Shown in pieces: positions 6,501-7,410 of a DNA stretch of 7,410 nucleotides (position 1 is the stretch's first letter; each line of letters begins with the position of its first letter). The stretch is taken from contig JAHIRA010000158.1 of the NCBI GenBank assembly GCA_018818905.1, positions 1-7,410 of the forward strand, given 5' to 3'. A model generated the notes under the pieces. It had not been told where the DNA came from. It saw only the letters and a list, made by a program, of their open reading frames with translations, and did no database searches. The stretch comes from Patescibacteria group bacterium (GTDB taxonomy: Bacteria > Patescibacteriota > JABMPQ01 > JAHIRA01). The position numbers and the translations under genes were made by a program.

Positions 6501-7410
6501 CCTTTTAGTTTCTTCTTAACATCCGGTGCTAACCCTAGACGAGTTGTCCTAACAACAAGCCAACAACAATATCGAAATATTAATTTTGCTTTTGCCAGAA
6601 ATCTTTTTGTTACCCAAACTACTTCACCAACTTCCTCTACCGGTGGTCCATCAGGCACACCTGAGCCGAGCGAGCCTATAGCTCCTCCGGTTGAACCGGA
6701 CAAGAAACCAGTCGATAAGAAAGACGAGCCGAAACCCATAGACAAAAAGAATGAACCGGTAGAAAAGAAGGATCAAATAGAACCTATCAAAGAAGAAGTT
6801 CAAGCCAGAGACATTCCTTTCCTAAGTAGTCTTTGGAACAACAAAGATGTGCAATTCTTGAACAATTTTGTAGCGGCCCCTGCCGTGATGATACTGGCCT
6901 TAGGTAATCTCTTGGGCGCTGTTTCGGCTGGTGGGACTTTGTGGCCCTATCTCAGATACTTGTCCCAAGTGTTTACAGAGCCATTTAGGTATTTTGGTTT
7001 CAAAGGCAGAAAACGTTGGGGAACAGTTTATAATTCTTTCACCGGTGAGCCCCTAGATTTGGCCATTGTTCGTTTATACGATACTAGAAGCAAAAAACTT
7101 CTAGAATCATTTGTGACCGATAGTATTGGCCGTTACTATTTCTTGGCCGAAAAGGATCGGGAGTATTATCTTGAAGTTAAGCGTTCTGGATTTAGTTTTC
7201 CTTCTAGAAACCCTTCACTCAAAATTAAGGGTAGGCCTTATGTTGGTGGAACAATTCTGGCCACTGCCAAAGGAGAGCTCAAAAAAGAGAATCAGGGGAT
7301 TGTGTCAGAAAATATTCCTATAGACCCTGCTGAAGGAGTAACTTTCTTGGATGACAATTATAGGAAACCTATCGAGACTTCCATTAGAAGTGCCCAAGAT
7401 GTTGCGGGCA
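3531..7410 (+). CDS. Giant multidomain cell-surface protein, 3' end outside the window
   Basis: The frame is open for 1293 codons from ATG 3531 to the window edge with no stop. Domains in order by residue: basic tail and signal/anchor helix (1-38, possible cleavage after S-I-A at 34-36); beta-propeller-like repeats of 46-53 residues (about 44-378) with Asp-box-like R-x-x-(N/D)-G-T-x-W turns; FN3-like domain with an Asn/Asp-rich insert (380-515); Ig-like domain (517-596); two chitobiase-C-terminal-like domains (600-680 and 683-766), each with (T/V)-D-G-S-x-P-T and the second with a Cys705/Cys714 pair; DUF11-like domain (771-908); SdrD-B-like domain (911-1022); Pro/Lys/Glu-rich stalk (about 1042-1090); transmembrane helix (about 1113-1134); then a basic stretch and a carboxypeptidase-regulatory-like domain (about 1162-1225). 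The whole suggests an anchored adhesin or envelope protein; no enzyme motif is visible. ATG 3531 is the first in-frame ATG, and the signal helix supports it. No Shine-Dalgarno is visible. The name of each domain is by pattern recall. Confidence 0.9.
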   Translation, partial: MKRGIEKHNISQWGSRLIVAVALLAASFFVARVSIAVYTYTYAMTGGFGDALNTEIHAMYEWNDNLYACTSNSGGAELWRASSDVTSWTEVGSPGGSNWDVNNTHCKDIEVFGSYLYVSLGKEVQNGELWRTQNGTTWQQVGGDGFGDANNKRIGELEAFGSYLYASTVNDNGMQMFRSSDGTTWNQVAAGTWDANNDYSNAMLEFNGYLYAGTYNLLTGAELWRTQNGTVWAQVNTDGFGDAAQVDIPALAEYKSYLYVGTERTGGAELWRTLTGDNQASFAKVISDGNPLGGGAVVGRYIFQDLLVRNDLLLLSAKYVFQGEDFYSTNDGTTYTLQNTEGFGDSNNQDVNSSINYRNISLLALQPSVAGGARINYPSFAPTVSNVTAVQRTDGSGIVDISFDTVTDDLASETEARVEYNVGGGNTKATLSTDDANTTADNGGDPKVNNSNDNQVGNSTGYITTANGSNGISTVWNSKTDANRTETSTAQIRTRGFSGTDGSYSSSANFILDNLPPATPTINAYTNKTEQGTITLNGNKDANSSIFINGTQEVSIDAGTTWQATVNLSNGVNIFNITSKDAYGNESPAAIATVDRDASAPVTTAIPASGAYSRSLAVALGANEPATTYYTTDGSTPTSNSAVYQNPIVIKKEGQTTLKFFSVDRYGFTESVKTETYHIDLIAPVTTASPRGGTYQNAQQVTLTCQDSVGGSGCAEIYFTVDGSNPTVNSNRYTGPIDIKQSAALKFFAVDQASNQESIRTEHYAITSNGPAVVVSKKVKTSSGTNDVRPGEVITYQVVYQNQGQNDAFGLFLLDSLPQYSSYVAGTLYVDGRKQTDRRDADAGDYNISNRGAITVDVGTLRSGQQGSFGFQVRVAQTARGGSYVVNRASGAYNPWNIAVSSNQTRNQIKASGLIAGTVFNDFSRNGLKESTEAGLSKAQVKVYEDQNNNGSIDQQDVLIYAGQTGSSGDYQVSQLSAGSYLVYIDRNSLPFSFFLTSGANPRRVVLTTSQQQYRNINFAFARNLFVTQTTSPTSSTGGPSGTPEPSEPIAPPVEPDKKPVDKKDEPKPIDKKNEPVEKKDQIEPIKEEVQARDIPFLSSLWNNKDVQFLNNFVAAPAVMILALGNLLGAVSAGGTLWPYLRYLSQVFTEPFRYFGFKGRKRWGTVYNSFTGEPLDLAIVRLYDTRSKKLLESFVTDSIGRYYFLAEKDREYYLEVKRSGFSFPSRNPSLKIKGRPYVGGTILATAKGELKKENQGIVSENIPIDPAEGVTFLDDNYRKPIETSIRSAQDVAG
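3660..4664 (+). repeat. Protein-level repeat: probable seven-bladed beta-propeller
   Basis: Residues 44-378 of the surface protein contain six full blades of 46-53 residues, ending near residues 103, 151, 197, 244, 297 and 348. A seventh blade seems to be split between residues 349-378 and the N-terminal strand 44-53. Each blade has a (G/S)-Y-L-Y-(A/V) strand, an E-L-W-R-T-like strand and an (N/D)-G-T-x-W Asp-box-like turn. G-F-G-D recurs at 47, 145, 239 and 342, once every second blade, so the unit of duplication may have been a pair of blades (about 94-103 residues). Confidence 0.6.
5331..5828 (+). repeat. Tandem chitobiase-C-terminal-like domains
   Basis: Residues 601-680 and 684-766 align with one another. 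Each opens with P-V-T-T-A and G-x-Y, continues through I/Y-Y/F-T-(T/V)-D-G-S-x-P-T and x-Y-x-x-P-I, and ends in L-K-F-F-(S/A)-V-D followed by T-E-x-Y. This is the CHB_HEX_C type of Ig-like fold, usually an accessory or spacer domain in surface and carbohydrate-active proteins. Only the second copy has the C-x-D-x-V-G-G-S-G-C segment (705-714), which could form a disulfide. Confidence 0.65.
6291..6401 (+). other. Two EF-hand-like calcium loops in the SdrD-B-like domain
   Basis: Residues 922-933 (D-F-S-R-N-G-L-K-E-S-T-E) and 946-957 (D-Q-N-N-N-G-S-I-D-Q-Q-D) both place acidic or amide side chains at loop positions 1, 3, 5, 9 and 12, with Gly at position 6. This is the pattern of calcium-binding loops in SdrD B-type repeats and EF-hands. 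The second loop is a full match, with Ile at position 8. Calcium probably stiffens this domain next to the stalk. Confidence 0.6.
6654..6800 (+). repeat. Pro/Lys/Glu-rich stalk with short imperfect repeats
   Basis: Residues 1042-1090 of the surface protein are low-complexity and charged, with related units such as E-P-D-K-K-P-V, D-K-K-D-E-P-K-P-I, D-K-K-N-E-P-V and E-K-K-D-Q-I-E-P-I (period about 8-9). The position directly before the transmembrane helix suggests an extended stalk that crosses a cell-wall or surface layer, as in wall-spanning regions of other surface proteins. Confidence 0.6.

Noticed and set aside
6479..6745. Minus-strand open frame of 88 codons, Gly-rich
   Set aside because: It is antisense to the SdrD-B end and the Pro-rich stalk. 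The Gly-rich run is the complement of Pro and Thr/Ser codons.

Overview
The window reads as a piece of a bacterial chromosome, most likely from the Candidate Phyla Radiation (Patescibacteria). This is an inference from three things: a small division/cell-wall gene group, a truncated and degenerate Mur-ligase-like protein, and a very large membrane-anchored surface protein. That protein ends in a membrane segment followed by a carboxypeptidase-regulatory-like domain, an arrangement I associate with CPR genomes. No start codon has a clear Shine-Dalgarno sequence. TGA acts as a stop (end of the ftsL-like gene), and no in-frame TGA interrupts the long reading frames, so the standard bacterial code (11) applies rather than the TGA=Gly code of Gracilibacteria.

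Region 1 (1-3251, + strand) is a dcw-type division/cell-wall segment. It holds the last codons of rsmH, an ftsL/divIC-like gene one base later, a 263-base non-coding gap, an ftsI/PBP2-type transpeptidase gene with all three active-site motifs, and 11 bases later a 259-residue MurF-like protein. That last protein keeps the outline of the central Mur ligase domain but lacks a proper P-loop and both flanking domains. The order rsmH-ftsL-ftsI-mur is the classical one. The gap between ftsL and ftsI holds a possible terminator and a 146-nt imperfect inverted repeat that could fold into a long rod-shaped RNA with two mutually exclusive apical hairpins.

Region 2 (3252-3530) is a short intergenic stretch. 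It contains a promoter-like pair of hexamers, a good intrinsic terminator, and a complete tRNA-Glu(CUC) with encoded CCA.

Region 3 (3531-7410, + strand) is one reading frame that stays open for 1293 codons and leaves the window without a stop. It encodes a giant multidomain surface protein: signal/anchor helix, a probable seven-bladed Asp-box-like beta-propeller, an FN3-like domain, an Ig-like domain, two chitobiase-C-terminal-like domains, a DUF11-like domain, an SdrD-B-like domain with two calcium-loop motifs, a Pro/Lys/Glu-rich stalk, a transmembrane helix, and a carboxypeptidase-regulatory-like domain on what should be the cytoplasmic side. It looks like an adhesin or cell-envelope protein. 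Its ligand cannot be told from sequence.
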